From Akkermansia biwaensis (GTDB taxonomy: Bacteria > Verrucomicrobiota > Verrucomicrobiia > Verrucomicrobiales > Akkermansiaceae), in NCBI RefSeq assembly GCF_026072915.1, contig NZ_AP025943.1, forward strand, positions 124,001-188,000: DNA of 64,000 nucleotides, written 5' to 3'. The notes under the pieces were generated by a model, which did no database searches, was not told where the DNA came from, and saw nothing but the letters and a program-made list of their open reading frames with translations. Below are positions 56,382-64,000 of this stretch, piece after piece (the first letter of the stretch is position 1; each line of letters starts with the position of its first letter). Position numbers and translations under genes: made by a program.

Positions 56382-56416
56382 CAACACTTCACACGCATAC
56401 AACCCGTTAATCCGCC

Positions 56417-57685
56417 ATGATTGATTCGATTCTAACCTTCTGCGACGAGGTGCTCAGCAACCCCATCTGGTTCTACGTCATCACCCTGCTGATCAAGATC
56501 GTCATCTGCTTTGCCATCACCATCCTGTTCATTCCGATCTGCGTGTACATTGAACGCCGGGTGGCCGCCTGGATCCAGGACCGCGTGGGCCCCAACCGCG
56601 CCGGCATCCCGCTGAGCATCTTCCGCCGCTTCGGCATGAAGTCCGACCTGCCGTTCAAGAAGACGCTGGACTACTTCGGCCTGCCTCACGACGGCAAGAT
56701 CGCCAACCTGTGCCGCTTCTTCCGCCTGGACCGGGACATTCCCATCTTCGGCCTCGTCCAGCCCATGGTGGACGGCGGCAAGCTGTTCCTGAAACAGGAC
56801 TTCACGCCGCCCTTCGTGCGCCGCGTCTATTTCTGGATCGCCCCGATGCTGGTGCTTGCCCCGCCGCTGATGACGGCCGCCGTCATCCCCTTTGCCGGAG
56901 ACCTGCACACCTCCTACGGCAATGTGAACATGGCCGTGGCCAACCTGAGCGTGGGGCCGCTGTGGGTGTTCGCCATCTCCTCACTTTCCGTGTACGGTCT
57001 GGTGCTGGCGGGCTGGTCCTCCAACTCCAAGTTCCCGTTCCTGGGCGGCGTGCGCTCCTCCGCGCAGATGATCTCCTATGAAATCAGCATGGGGCTGTCC
57101 ATCATCCCCGTTCTGATGATTTACAGCACGCTGGACCTGTCCAACATCGTGGAATACCAGGCGGCCAACGGCTGGCTGCTGCTTCCCGTGTGGGGAGAGG
57201 GCCTGAGCTGGCAGCGCTGGATTCTCCTGGTGCCCGTGGCCATCAGCTTCCTCATCTTCCTGACTTCCATCTTCGCGGAAGCCAACCGCACCCCCTTCGA
57301 CATGTCCGAATGCGAGACGGACCTCGTGGGCGGCTACCACACGGAATACTCTTCCATGAAGTTCGCGCAGTTCTTCATGGGCGAATACGCCGCCATGGTG
57401 GTGGGCTCCTCCCTGGTCATCACGCTCTTCCTAGGCGGCTGGTCCATCGGCTTCGGCCTGGACGGCTGGCTGAACGAACACGTCGCCAACTGGGTGGCGG
57501 TGCTCTGCCAGCTGGTCGCCTACGTGCTCAAGCTCCTCTTCTTCGCCTTCTTCTTCGTCTGGGTGCGCTGGACGCTGCCCCGCTTCCGCTATGACCAGGT
57601 GATGAAGCTCGGCTGGATGGTCTTCTTTGAACTGGCCGTCATCAACATCTTCATCACGGCCGCCATCCTGTACTTCGTCAAGTAA
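56417..57685 (+). CDS. nuoH: NADH-quinone oxidoreductase subunit H
   Basis: 422-residue membrane subunit (ND1 type) that joins the two arms and forms the quinone tunnel. About eight helices. Motifs: YIERRVAAWIQDRVGPNRAGIP, GLVQPMVDGGKLFLKQDF, AEANRTPFDMSECETDLVGGYHTEYSSMKF and WVRWTLPRFRYDQVMKLGW. It is longer than E. coli NuoH (325), mainly from an insertion after VGPNRAG (about residues 60-100). Gap to nuoG is 35 bases. Confidence 0.95.
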   Translation: MIDSILTFCDEVLSNPIWFYVITLLIKIVICFAITILFIPICVYIERRVAAWIQDRVGPNRAGIPLSIFRRFGMKSDLPFKKTLDYFGLPHDGKIANLCRFFRLDRDIPIFGLVQPMVDGGKLFLKQDFTPPFVRRVYFWIAPMLVLAPPLMTAAVIPFAGDLHTSYGNVNMAVANLSVGPLWVFAISSLSVYGLVLAGWSSNSKFPFLGGVRSSAQMISYEISMGLSIIPVLMIYSTLDLSNIVEYQAANGWLLLPVWGEGLSWQRWILLVPVAISFLIFLTSIFAEANRTPFDMSECETDLVGGYHTEYSSMKFAQFFMGEYAAMVVGSSLVITLFLGGWSIGFGLDGWLNEHVANWVAVLCQLVAYVLKLLFFAFFFVWVRWTLPRFRYDQVMKLGWMVFFELAVINIFITAAILYFVK

Positions 57686-57715
57686 ACCAACCCTTTATCC
57701 CGATACACAAATATT

Positions 57716-58279
57716 ATGGCCTTCAAAACGATCAAGCGCCCGAAGATTTCCCTCGGAGAGCGGTTCTACTTGCAATCCATCCTGGGCGGTCTGTGGATCA
57801 CCATCAAGCACCTGGCCCTGGCTCTGGCGGGCAAGTCCCGCAACAAGAAGGAACTGGCCGGCTCCGGAATCGGCGTCACCATGCAGTACCCGGAATTCCG
57901 CTGGGACAAGCACCTGCCTCCCTATTACCGCGGCTATCCCGTGCTGGTGAAGGGCGAGGACGGACGCGAACGCTGCGTCTCCTGCCAGCTCTGCGAATTC
58001 ATCTGCCCCGCCCGCGCCATCACCATCACGCCCGGCACCGTCAAGGAAGGCGACTGGGACAAGGTGGAAAAAGCCCCCAAGGAATTCGAGATCGACATGC
58101 TCCGCTGCATCTACTGCGGCATGTGCGAGGAAGCCTGCCCGGAACAAGCCATCTTCATGAGCCAGGACTACCTGCTCACCCCTACGGACCGGACGCAGTC
58201 CATCCACAACAAGGCCAGGCTCTACGAACTGGGCGGCACCCGCAAGGGGCTGGTCAACAAGTGGAACCAATACAAATAA
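57716..58279 (+). CDS. nuoI: NADH-quinone oxidoreductase subunit I
   Basis: 187-residue subunit carrying two [4Fe-4S] clusters (N6a and N6b) that pass electrons to N2. Ligands: ERCVSCQLCEFICPARAITI and RCIYCGMCEEACPEQAIFM, the usual double ferredoxin motif. An amphipathic N-terminus lies against the membrane. Standard length. Confidence 0.96.
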   Translation: MAFKTIKRPKISLGERFYLQSILGGLWITIKHLALALAGKSRNKKELAGSGIGVTMQYPEFRWDKHLPPYYRGYPVLVKGEDGRERCVSCQLCEFICPARAITITPGTVKEGDWDKVEKAPKEFEIDMLRCIYCGMCEEACPEQAIFMSQDYLLTPTDRTQSIHNKARLYELGGTRKGLVNKWNQYK

Positions 58280-58315
58280 CACACCCCGAACTCTTCACTC
58301 CACATTCTGCACGTT

Positions 58316-59230
58316 ATGAACATTTTTGCCAGTGACATACTCTTCTACGTCTTCGGGGCCCTGGCCGTGATCCTGTCCCTGATGGTCGTCTTCATGCGCA
58401 ACCCCGTTTCCTCCGCCATGATGATGGCCCTCTCCTTCGGGGCGACGGCCGCCGTCATGATCGGTCTGGGCGCCCACTTCCTGGGCATTCTGCAAATCCT
58501 CGTGTACGCCGGGGCTATCATGGTTCTCTTCGCGTTCATCATCATGCTGCTGAACGTAAAGCTGGAAACCTCCCCCTTCCGGCGGCCCGTTTCCGTCGCC
58601 GTGGGCGTCATCATCGCAGGGCTGTTCCTCGGCCAGCTCATCGGCATCATCTACTCCCTGCCCGGCGCCAAAGACTGCGGCCGCTGCCCGATGGCCAGCG
58701 CGGAACAGGCCTGGAACGATCTGAAGATCGGACAGGACGGCGCTACGGAAGGCAACGCCGGCGTGGCTTGCGGATTGCGCGCTTCAACTTCCGCTTTTAC
58801 AGATGCTGAAATCGATCGCCAGATCAGCAACGGCCAGCAGCAAGGAAACGCGGAATCCGTCCAAGCTCCGGGAGCAACCGCATCCGGCAAGCACGGCGTC
58901 AACGGCCTTCCTCTCGACAAAATCGCCATCTGCGGACAGAAGCAAGGGAACTATGCCTTTTCCGGAAACTCCATTGACCGTTTATTGAGTTTATCTATCC
59001 AGCCCCCCCGGATCACCCTTCCTCCGCTTTCCCCCAAATGCTCCGCGCATCTTTATCCGGAAGGGACGACCATCCGGGCGGAGATCGACAACGGGGAATT
59101 CCCGGACACCGCCCTGCTGGGCCGCACCCTGTTTGACAAGTACAACCGCACGCTGATCATCGCGGGGCTGGCCCTGCTGGTGTCTTCCATCGGCGTCGTG
59201 GTCCTGAGCCGCCGACCCTCCGGCAAATAA
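58316..59230 (+). CDS. nuoJ: NADH-quinone oxidoreductase subunit J with large extra loop
   Basis: 304 residues; typical NuoJ is about 165-200. Four helices occupy residues 8-113, including the key ILQILVYAGAIMVLFAFIIML. The fifth (TLIIAGLALLVSSIGVVVL) comes at 279-297, preceded by the conserved LLGRTLFDKY. Between them (about 116-262) is a polar segment rich in Gly, Gln, Ala and Ser with five cysteines (121, 124, 152, 206, 242), including CGRC. The frame is intact and both ends match the family, so this looks like a real insertion. The loop is probably on the periplasmic side (inferred from five-helix topology). Confidence 0.92.
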   Translation: MNIFASDILFYVFGALAVILSLMVVFMRNPVSSAMMMALSFGATAAVMIGLGAHFLGILQILVYAGAIMVLFAFIIMLLNVKLETSPFRRPVSVAVGVIIAGLFLGQLIGIIYSLPGAKDCGRCPMASAEQAWNDLKIGQDGATEGNAGVACGLRASTSAFTDAEIDRQISNGQQQGNAESVQAPGATASGKHGVNGLPLDKIAICGQKQGNYAFSGNSIDRLLSLSIQPPRITLPPLSPKCSAHLYPEGTTIRAEIDNGEFPDTALLGRTLFDKYNRTLIIAGLALLVSSIGVVVLSRRPSGK

Positions 59231-59257
59231 ACGAACATCTCAACACAGCCAATCATC

Positions 59258-59575
59258 ATGATACCTCTTACGCATTATCTGATCCTCTCCGGCATTCTGT
59301 TTGCCATCGGCCTGGTGGGGGTGATCGTCCGGCGCGACATCATCGTCATTTTCATGTGCCTGGAAATGATGCTCAGCGCGGCCAACCTTTCCCTGGTGGC
59401 CTTCTCCCGGGCCCAGGGCTCCATGGGACTGCCCAACTATGACGGCCAGTCCCTGTCCATCTTCGTCCTGACCATCGCCGCGGCGGAAGTGGCCATCGGC
59501 CTGGCCCTGATCGTTTCCCTGTACCGCGCGCGGCGCACGGCCAGCACCCAGGACCTTCATACGCTGAAAGACTAA
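59258..59575 (+). CDS. nuoK: NADH-quinone oxidoreductase subunit K
   Basis: 105-residue, three-helix membrane subunit (ND4L type). Motifs: LTHYLILSGILFAIGLVGVIVRRD, FMCLEMMLSAANLSLVAFSR with the conserved membrane Glu, and FVLTIAAAEVAIGLALIVSLYR with the second Glu. Both glutamates take part in proton transfer. 27 bases after nuoJ. Confidence 0.96.
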   Translation: MIPLTHYLILSGILFAIGLVGVIVRRDIIVIFMCLEMMLSAANLSLVAFSRAQGSMGLPNYDGQSLSIFVLTIAAAEVAIGLALIVSLYRARRTASTQDLHTLKD

Positions 59576-59599
59576 GAGCAACCCGAACCTCACACGAAC

Positions 59600-61432
59600 A
59601 TGTTAGACATCGACATCCAATATACCTGGCTCCTGCTCTTTCTGCCCCTGGTCGTGGCGGCTTTCAACTGGTTTTTCCTGACAAAGCGCGCGAACGTGGC
59701 GGCCCTCACCTCCACCTTCTCCTGCCTGGTCACCTTCGTTCTTTCCCTGGCCCTGCTGGACAAGACCGGAACGGATGCCTTCACCTGGCTTTCCATTTCC
59801 AGCGTCTTCTCCATTGACCTCGGCTTCGTGCTGGACCCCCTCTCCACGCGCATGATGCTGGTGGTCACGGGCATCGGCCTGCTGGTGCATATCTTCTCCC
59901 TGGGATACATGGCGGACGACAAGGCCAAGGCCCGCTACTTCGCCTGCCTGAGTTTGTTCATGTTCTCCATGACGGGCATCGTCCTGGCCAGCAACATCGC
60001 CATGACCTTCATCTTCTGGGAGCTGGTGGGCCTTTCCTCCTACCTGCTCATCGGCCACTGGTACACCAGGTCCGCCGCCGCGGACGCCGCCAAGAAGGCC
60101 TTCATCTGCAACCGCGTGGGGGACTTCGGCTTCCTGATCGGCATCCTGACCCTCTGGGCGCTGACCAATACGCTCAATTTCAGCCTGATGGAAATGCCCG
60201 CCGGCATCAGTGAAACCCTGCTGAACATCACGGTGCTGTGCCTGTTCTGCGGCGCGGTGGGCAAGTCCGCCCAGTTCCCGCTGCACGTGTGGCTGCCGGA
60301 TGCCATGGAAGGCCCCACCCCCGTTTCCGCCCTGATCCATGCCGCCACAATGGTCGCCGCCGGGGTGTACATGATGGTGCGCGTCCAGCTCTCCATCGGC
60401 GTGGAAGCGTTCCCCTCTCTCTCCTGCGACGTGATCGCCATCATCGGCGCTATCACGGCCATCATCGCCGCCTTCATGGCAACCCAGCAAAACGACATCA
60501 AGCGCGTGCTGGCCTATTCCACCCTGTCCCAGCTCGGGTACATGGTCATGGCCCTGGGCCTGCTGGCCGGGGAAGCGGCCATGTTCCACCTGTTCACCCA
60601 CGCCTGGTTCAAGGCGCTGCTCTTCCTTGGCGCGGGCGCCATCATCTTCGCCTGCCACCATGAGCAGGACATCTGGAAGATGGGCGGCATCATGAAGCGC
60701 ATGAAGCTGACCTCCCTGACCTTCATCATCGGCACCATGGCCCTGATCGCCATTCCGTTCACGTCCGGCTTCTTCTCCAAGGAAGCCATCCTGGAAGCCG
60801 CCCTGCACAAAAACCCGGTGTTCTTCTGGATCGGCGGCGGCGTGGCCCTGCTGACCACCTTCTACATGATGAGAGTCATCTTCGTGGTCTTCTTCGGCAG
60901 GGAACGCAGCCACAGCGCGGAACACGCGCGGGAAGTGGGCGGCGTCATGCTCATTCCCCTGCTGATCCTGGCCGTGCTCGCCGTCATCTCCGGCTACGGC
61001 TTTATCGCGGACAGGCTGGTTCCCTTCAACGGCTTTGCAGTAGCGGACTTCCACATGGGAATGCCCTTCTACGTATCCATGGGCGCCCTCGTCCTGGGCA
61101 TTCTGCTGGCGGCCGTGTTTTATGCGGGCTCTCCGGCCTCCGACAAGCTCTCCGGCAACGCCGTCTCCCGCGCCCTCGTCAACCGGCTCTACATCGACTG
61201 GTTCTACGACAAGGTGCTCGTTAAAGGCGTGCAGGGCATTCTGGCCTCCATTATCGACTTCATCGACCAGTTCATCATTTCCGGCCTCATCGTGGGCGGC
61301 CTGGCCCGGCTGACCGCCGCCGTCGGCTCCCTGCTCCGCCGCCTGCAGTCCGGCAACATGGCCGCCTACACGGTTCTGTTCGGCGTCGGCCTGCTTCTGG
61401 TCATTTACTTCACCGTCTTCTATTCCTGCTAA
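59600..61432 (+). CDS. nuoL: NADH-quinone oxidoreductase subunit L
   Basis: 610-residue antiporter-like proton-pumping subunit (ND5 type) at the tip of the membrane arm. Motifs: FIFWELVGLSSYLLIGHWY (key Glu), VGKSAQFPLHVWLPDAMEGPTPVSALIHAATMVAAGVYM (key Lys and His) and DIKRVLAYSTLSQLGYMVMALG. The long lateral-helix region is at the C-terminus. Typical length. 24 bases after nuoK. Confidence 0.96.
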   Translation: MLDIDIQYTWLLLFLPLVVAAFNWFFLTKRANVAALTSTFSCLVTFVLSLALLDKTGTDAFTWLSISSVFSIDLGFVLDPLSTRMMLVVTGIGLLVHIFSLGYMADDKAKARYFACLSLFMFSMTGIVLASNIAMTFIFWELVGLSSYLLIGHWYTRSAAADAAKKAFICNRVGDFGFLIGILTLWALTNTLNFSLMEMPAGISETLLNITVLCLFCGAVGKSAQFPLHVWLPDAMEGPTPVSALIHAATMVAAGVYMMVRVQLSIGVEAFPSLSCDVIAIIGAITAIIAAFMATQQNDIKRVLAYSTLSQLGYMVMALGLLAGEAAMFHLFTHAWFKALLFLGAGAIIFACHHEQDIWKMGGIMKRMKLTSLTFIIGTMALIAIPFTSGFFSKEAILEAALHKNPVFFWIGGGVALLTTFYMMRVIFVVFFGRERSHSAEHAREVGGVMLIPLLILAVLAVISGYGFIADRLVPFNGFAVADFHMGMPFYVSMGALVLGILLAAVFYAGSPASDKLSGNAVSRALVNRLYIDWFYDKVLVKGVQGILASIIDFIDQFIISGLIVGGLARLTAAVGSLLRRLQSGNMAAYTVLFGVGLLLVIYFTVFYSC

Positions 61433-61453
61433 CCTCCCAACCAATCACACACC

Positions 61454-62878
61454 ATGCTTATCTGGCTTGTTCTCATTCCTCTGATTGCCTCAGCCCTCAT
61501 CGGTCTGTGCAAGGCGCCCGCGCGCCCGACGGCCCTGCTCAGCGCAACGCTGACGCTGGCCCTGGGCATCTGGGCCCTGGTTAGCTTTGACGACTGCGCT
61601 TCCTGCTGGTCCCGCTTCCAGGGGCTGGATCTTCAATTGACCCTGGCCCCCGCCATGGCCAAGGTGATGCTGCTGCTGACCATCCTGGTCACTTTCGCCA
61701 CGGTGCTGGGCACCAATCCTCCCAAGGGAGGGGAAGCCTCCTGGTACAATTCCGCCCTGCTGATCTCCGCGGGCGCCACCGGGGCCTTCCTGTCCAACAA
61801 CATTATTTCCTTCTTCGCCTTCCATGAACTGGCGCTGATCCCCACCTTCGTGATGATCGGCCTATACGGCAGGGGGGACAAGCGCACCACCGCCTGGCGC
61901 GCCACCCTGTACCTGGGGCTGGCCTCCATGGTGCTGCTCGCGGCCCTGCTGATGATCGGAACGCAGGCCGGGTTCACCTTCTCCGGCCTCCAGGACTTCA
62001 TCCAGAGCGGACAGCCCCTGGAAAATGCGGAACTGATCGGCGCCCTGCTGATCGCCGGATTCGGCACCCTGATCTCCCTGTTCCCGTTCCATTCCTGGGC
62101 CGCCCCCGCCTATGCCTCCGCCCCCGCTCCGGTGGCGATGATGCACGCGGGCGTTCTGAAAAAATTCGGCCTGTACGGCCTGTTCATGTTCCAGCCCCTG
62201 ATGGAAGCGGGCTTCCTGCCCTGGACGAACATCCTGCTCGTCCTGCTGGTGTGCAACGTGATCTGGGTGGGCTACGTGACGGTGAACCAGAAGCGGCTGG
62301 ACCTGCTGCTGGGCAACTCCTCCGTGATGCACATGGGCTACATCTTCCTGGCCTTCGCCGCCCTGATCGTATCCGGTTCCGCGGAAGCCAACCCCTGGGC
62401 CGTGAAAGGCGCGGCCCTGCTGATGCTGGCCCACGGCCTTTCCATCGCCCTGCTCTTCATGCTCTGCGGCCAGATTGAAAAGCAGACCGGCACGCTGGAA
62501 ATCAATTCCCTGGGCGGCCTGGGAACCAGGCTGCCCCGCATGGCCTTCGTCTTCGGCCTGGCGGGCATGGCCTCCATCGGCCTCCCCGGCCTGGCGAACT
62601 TCCCGGGCGAGTTCATGGTCTTCTTCTCCGGTTTCGCCGGGTTCGAGAACGGCTTCGGCCCCGTGCAGATCGCCACGATCCTCTGCCTGTGGGGCCTGGT
62701 CATCGGCGCCGTGTACATGCTGAGGGCCTACCGCAACATCTTCCAGGGCGACCTGTCCAAGGCCGCCGCCTACGCGACGGAACTGCTGCCCGCCGAACGC
62801 GCGGCCAACTACTTCCTGGTCATCACCCTGGTCGTCTTCGGCTTCCTGCCGGACCTGGTTCTCCAATTCTTCTCCTGA
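61454..62878 (+). CDS. nuoM: NADH-quinone oxidoreductase subunit M
   Basis: 474-residue antiporter-like proton-pumping subunit (ND4 type) with about 14 helices. Motifs: FFAFHELALIPTFVMIGLYG (key Glu), FHSWAAPAYASAPAPVAMMHAGVLKKFGLYG, and LLLGNSSVMHMGYIFLAFAAL. PAYASAPAPVAMM replaces the more common PDAHxxAPTxxS segment of NuoM but the layout is kept. 21 bases after nuoL. Confidence 0.94.
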   Translation: MLIWLVLIPLIASALIGLCKAPARPTALLSATLTLALGIWALVSFDDCASCWSRFQGLDLQLTLAPAMAKVMLLLTILVTFATVLGTNPPKGGEASWYNSALLISAGATGAFLSNNIISFFAFHELALIPTFVMIGLYGRGDKRTTAWRATLYLGLASMVLLAALLMIGTQAGFTFSGLQDFIQSGQPLENAELIGALLIAGFGTLISLFPFHSWAAPAYASAPAPVAMMHAGVLKKFGLYGLFMFQPLMEAGFLPWTNILLVLLVCNVIWVGYVTVNQKRLDLLLGNSSVMHMGYIFLAFAALIVSGSAEANPWAVKGAALLMLAHGLSIALLFMLCGQIEKQTGTLEINSLGGLGTRLPRMAFVFGLAGMASIGLPGLANFPGEFMVFFSGFAGFENGFGPVQIATILCLWGLVIGAVYMLRAYRNIFQGDLSKAAAYATELLPAERAANYFLVITLVVFGFLPDLVLQFFS

Positions 62879-62924
62879 TCATCCCCTGAATACAATCCAA
62901 GCTTAACCTGATCTTCTTTTACCC

Positions 62925-64000
62925 ATGCAAGCGTACATTCCGGAATTCATCCTGGCCGGCCTGGCGATGATCCTGCTCCTGGCTGAAACCTTCTTCAAGA
63001 AGGCTCCCAAATTCGTCTTCGGCCTGATCGGGGCGGCGGGCGCCCTGGCGATGCTTCCCTTCTACATGGAAAGCCTCTACGCCAATACCTACATCATCCT
63101 GGCCCTGGTCGCCACGGCGATCACCCTGCTCCTTTCCGTGGACTTCCGCGCCGTCATCAACCTGTCTTCCAACGACTCCAAGACGCAGGACGGCACCGGG
63201 GAATTCTACATCCTGCCGCTGCTCGCCTGCGTGGGGATCACCTCCCTGTGCAAGGCCGCCAACCTGGTGGAACTCTTCGTTTCCCTGGAAGTGCTCACAC
63301 TGAGCTCCTTCATCATGGTGGGCTATTTCCGCCGGAACCTCGGCTCCACGGAAGCGGGCATCAAGTACCTGATCCTGGGAGCCGTCAGCACGGGCTTCCT
63401 CGTCTTCGGCCTGGCATGGTACTTCGGCATGACCGGCACCTTTGAATACAACCACGCCATCGTCATGGCCGCCCTTTCCGGACAGACGGCACCGGGCATG
63501 TTCTTCGCCCTGGCCCTGCTCCTGCTCGGCACCGCCTTCAAGATCGGCGCCGTTCCCATGCAGCTGTGGATTCCGGACGTGTACCAGGGCGCACCCACCC
63601 CGGTGACAGCCTTCCTCTCCGTAGCGTCCAAGGTGGCGGGCTTCGCCCTGCTGAGCATCATCCTGGCGCCCTTCGCCGGCATTCCCGCCGTCCAGTTCGT
63701 CATCGCCCTGATGGCCGCGGCCACGCTGCTGGTGGGTAACCTGGGAGCCATTCCTCAAACCAACCTGAAACGCCTGATGGGGTATTCCTCCATCGCGCAG
63801 GCCGGCTTCATCCTGCCCCTCTTCATCGGCACGGTGAAGGGGCAGCTGGCGCCCAACGCGCCCTTCTACCTGGCGGTGTATCTGGTCATGACCTTCGGGG
63901 CCTTCTTCGCCCTCGCCATGATCCGCACCCAGCGCGGCAGCGAGGAAATCTCCGCCTTCCGCGGCCTGGGCAAAACCAATCCCCGCCTGGCCCTCGCCAT
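62925..64000 (+). CDS. nuoN: NADH-quinone oxidoreductase subunit N, cut by window end
   Basis: The ATG at 62925 opens a frame of 358 codons that is still open at the last base. Third antiporter-like subunit (ND2 type). Visible motifs: LVELFVSLEVLTLSSFIMVGYFR (key Glu), GTAFKIGAVPMQLWIPDVYQGAPTPVTAFLSVASKVAGFALL and LGAIPQTNLKRLMGYSSIAQAGF. The usual family length of about 460-490 implies that about a quarter lies outside the window. 46 bases after nuoM. Confidence 0.94.
   Translation, partial: MQAYIPEFILAGLAMILLLAETFFKKAPKFVFGLIGAAGALAMLPFYMESLYANTYIILALVATAITLLLSVDFRAVINLSSNDSKTQDGTGEFYILPLLACVGITSLCKAANLVELFVSLEVLTLSSFIMVGYFRRNLGSTEAGIKYLILGAVSTGFLVFGLAWYFGMTGTFEYNHAIVMAALSGQTAPGMFFALALLLLGTAFKIGAVPMQLWIPDVYQGAPTPVTAFLSVASKVAGFALLSIILAPFAGIPAVQFVIALMAAATLLVGNLGAIPQTNLKRLMGYSSIAQAGFILPLFIGTVKGQLAPNAPFYLAVYLVMTFGAFFALAMIRTQRGSEEISAFRGLGKTNPRLALA

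Noticed and set aside
53187-56402. A 1071-codon open frame antisense to nuoF and nuoG
   Set aside because: It mirrors the codon pattern of two certain genes; GC-rich third positions create long antisense frames. Its residues show only His/Val/Gly-rich shadow sequence.

Overview
The window looks like a stretch of a Verrucomicrobiota chromosome, most likely Akkermansia or a close relative. This is inferred from gene content, not from a marker RNA (no rRNA or tRNA gene is visible). Pointers are a fused ribose-5-phosphate isomerase B/serine hydroxymethyltransferase gene, a TPR-secretin of the kind seen in the Akkermansia pilus-like system, many start codons without a Shine-Dalgarno sequence, and moderately high GC with frequent runs of G or C. 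Most of the window is core metabolism. The accessory features are a CRISPR array at the left edge and a few AT-richer gaps.

Left part (1-12 kb): four perfect repeats of a type I-C-like CRISPR array enter from the left edge. No cas gene lies on the presumed leader side. Then come ilvB, a HAD phosphatase, rpsT, a zinc-ribbon protein, a long-form ispH, and a tightly coupled plus-strand trio (dihydrouridine synthase, transglutaminase-like protein, lipid kinase). A long minus-strand block runs from about 20.5 kb down to 9.2 kb: redoxin-like protein, CCA-adding enzyme, GH13 enzyme, secretin and its membrane partner, a DUF374 acyltransferase, folD and fabI, closed by a terminator.

Middle part (21-49 kb): a candidate structured small RNA; a PiT phosphate transporter with a PhoU-like tail; hrpB; cdsA; a Tsp/Prc-type protease; the rpiB-glyA fusion; a DoxDA-like membrane protein with a coupled 55-residue ORF; a VanX-like lipoprotein; rpoD with a lysine/alanine/proline tail; dnaG; an NfeD protease; rimO; malQ; prmA; a small membrane protein whose natural start codon appears to be ATA; ribE; and a Na+/H+ antiporter-like protein.

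Right part (49-64 kb): a polysaccharide deacetylase, then the complex I operon nuoD-E-F-G-H-I-J-K-L-M-N, cut off inside nuoN by the window end. nuoA, nuoB and nuoC are not upstream. A perfect 14-bp palindrome sits between plausible -35 and -10 boxes in front of nuoD. NuoJ carries an extra loop of more than 100 residues. The spacers before nuoE to nuoN lack any Shine-Dalgarno and are almost free of G.

No unambiguous new multi-gene system was found. The best leads are the NuoJ insertion, the promoter palindrome of the split nuo operon, the 9-base G tracts (one inside the secretin-partner gene), the candidate RNA near 21.0-21.1 kb, the rpiB-glyA fusion and the histone-like tail on RpoD.
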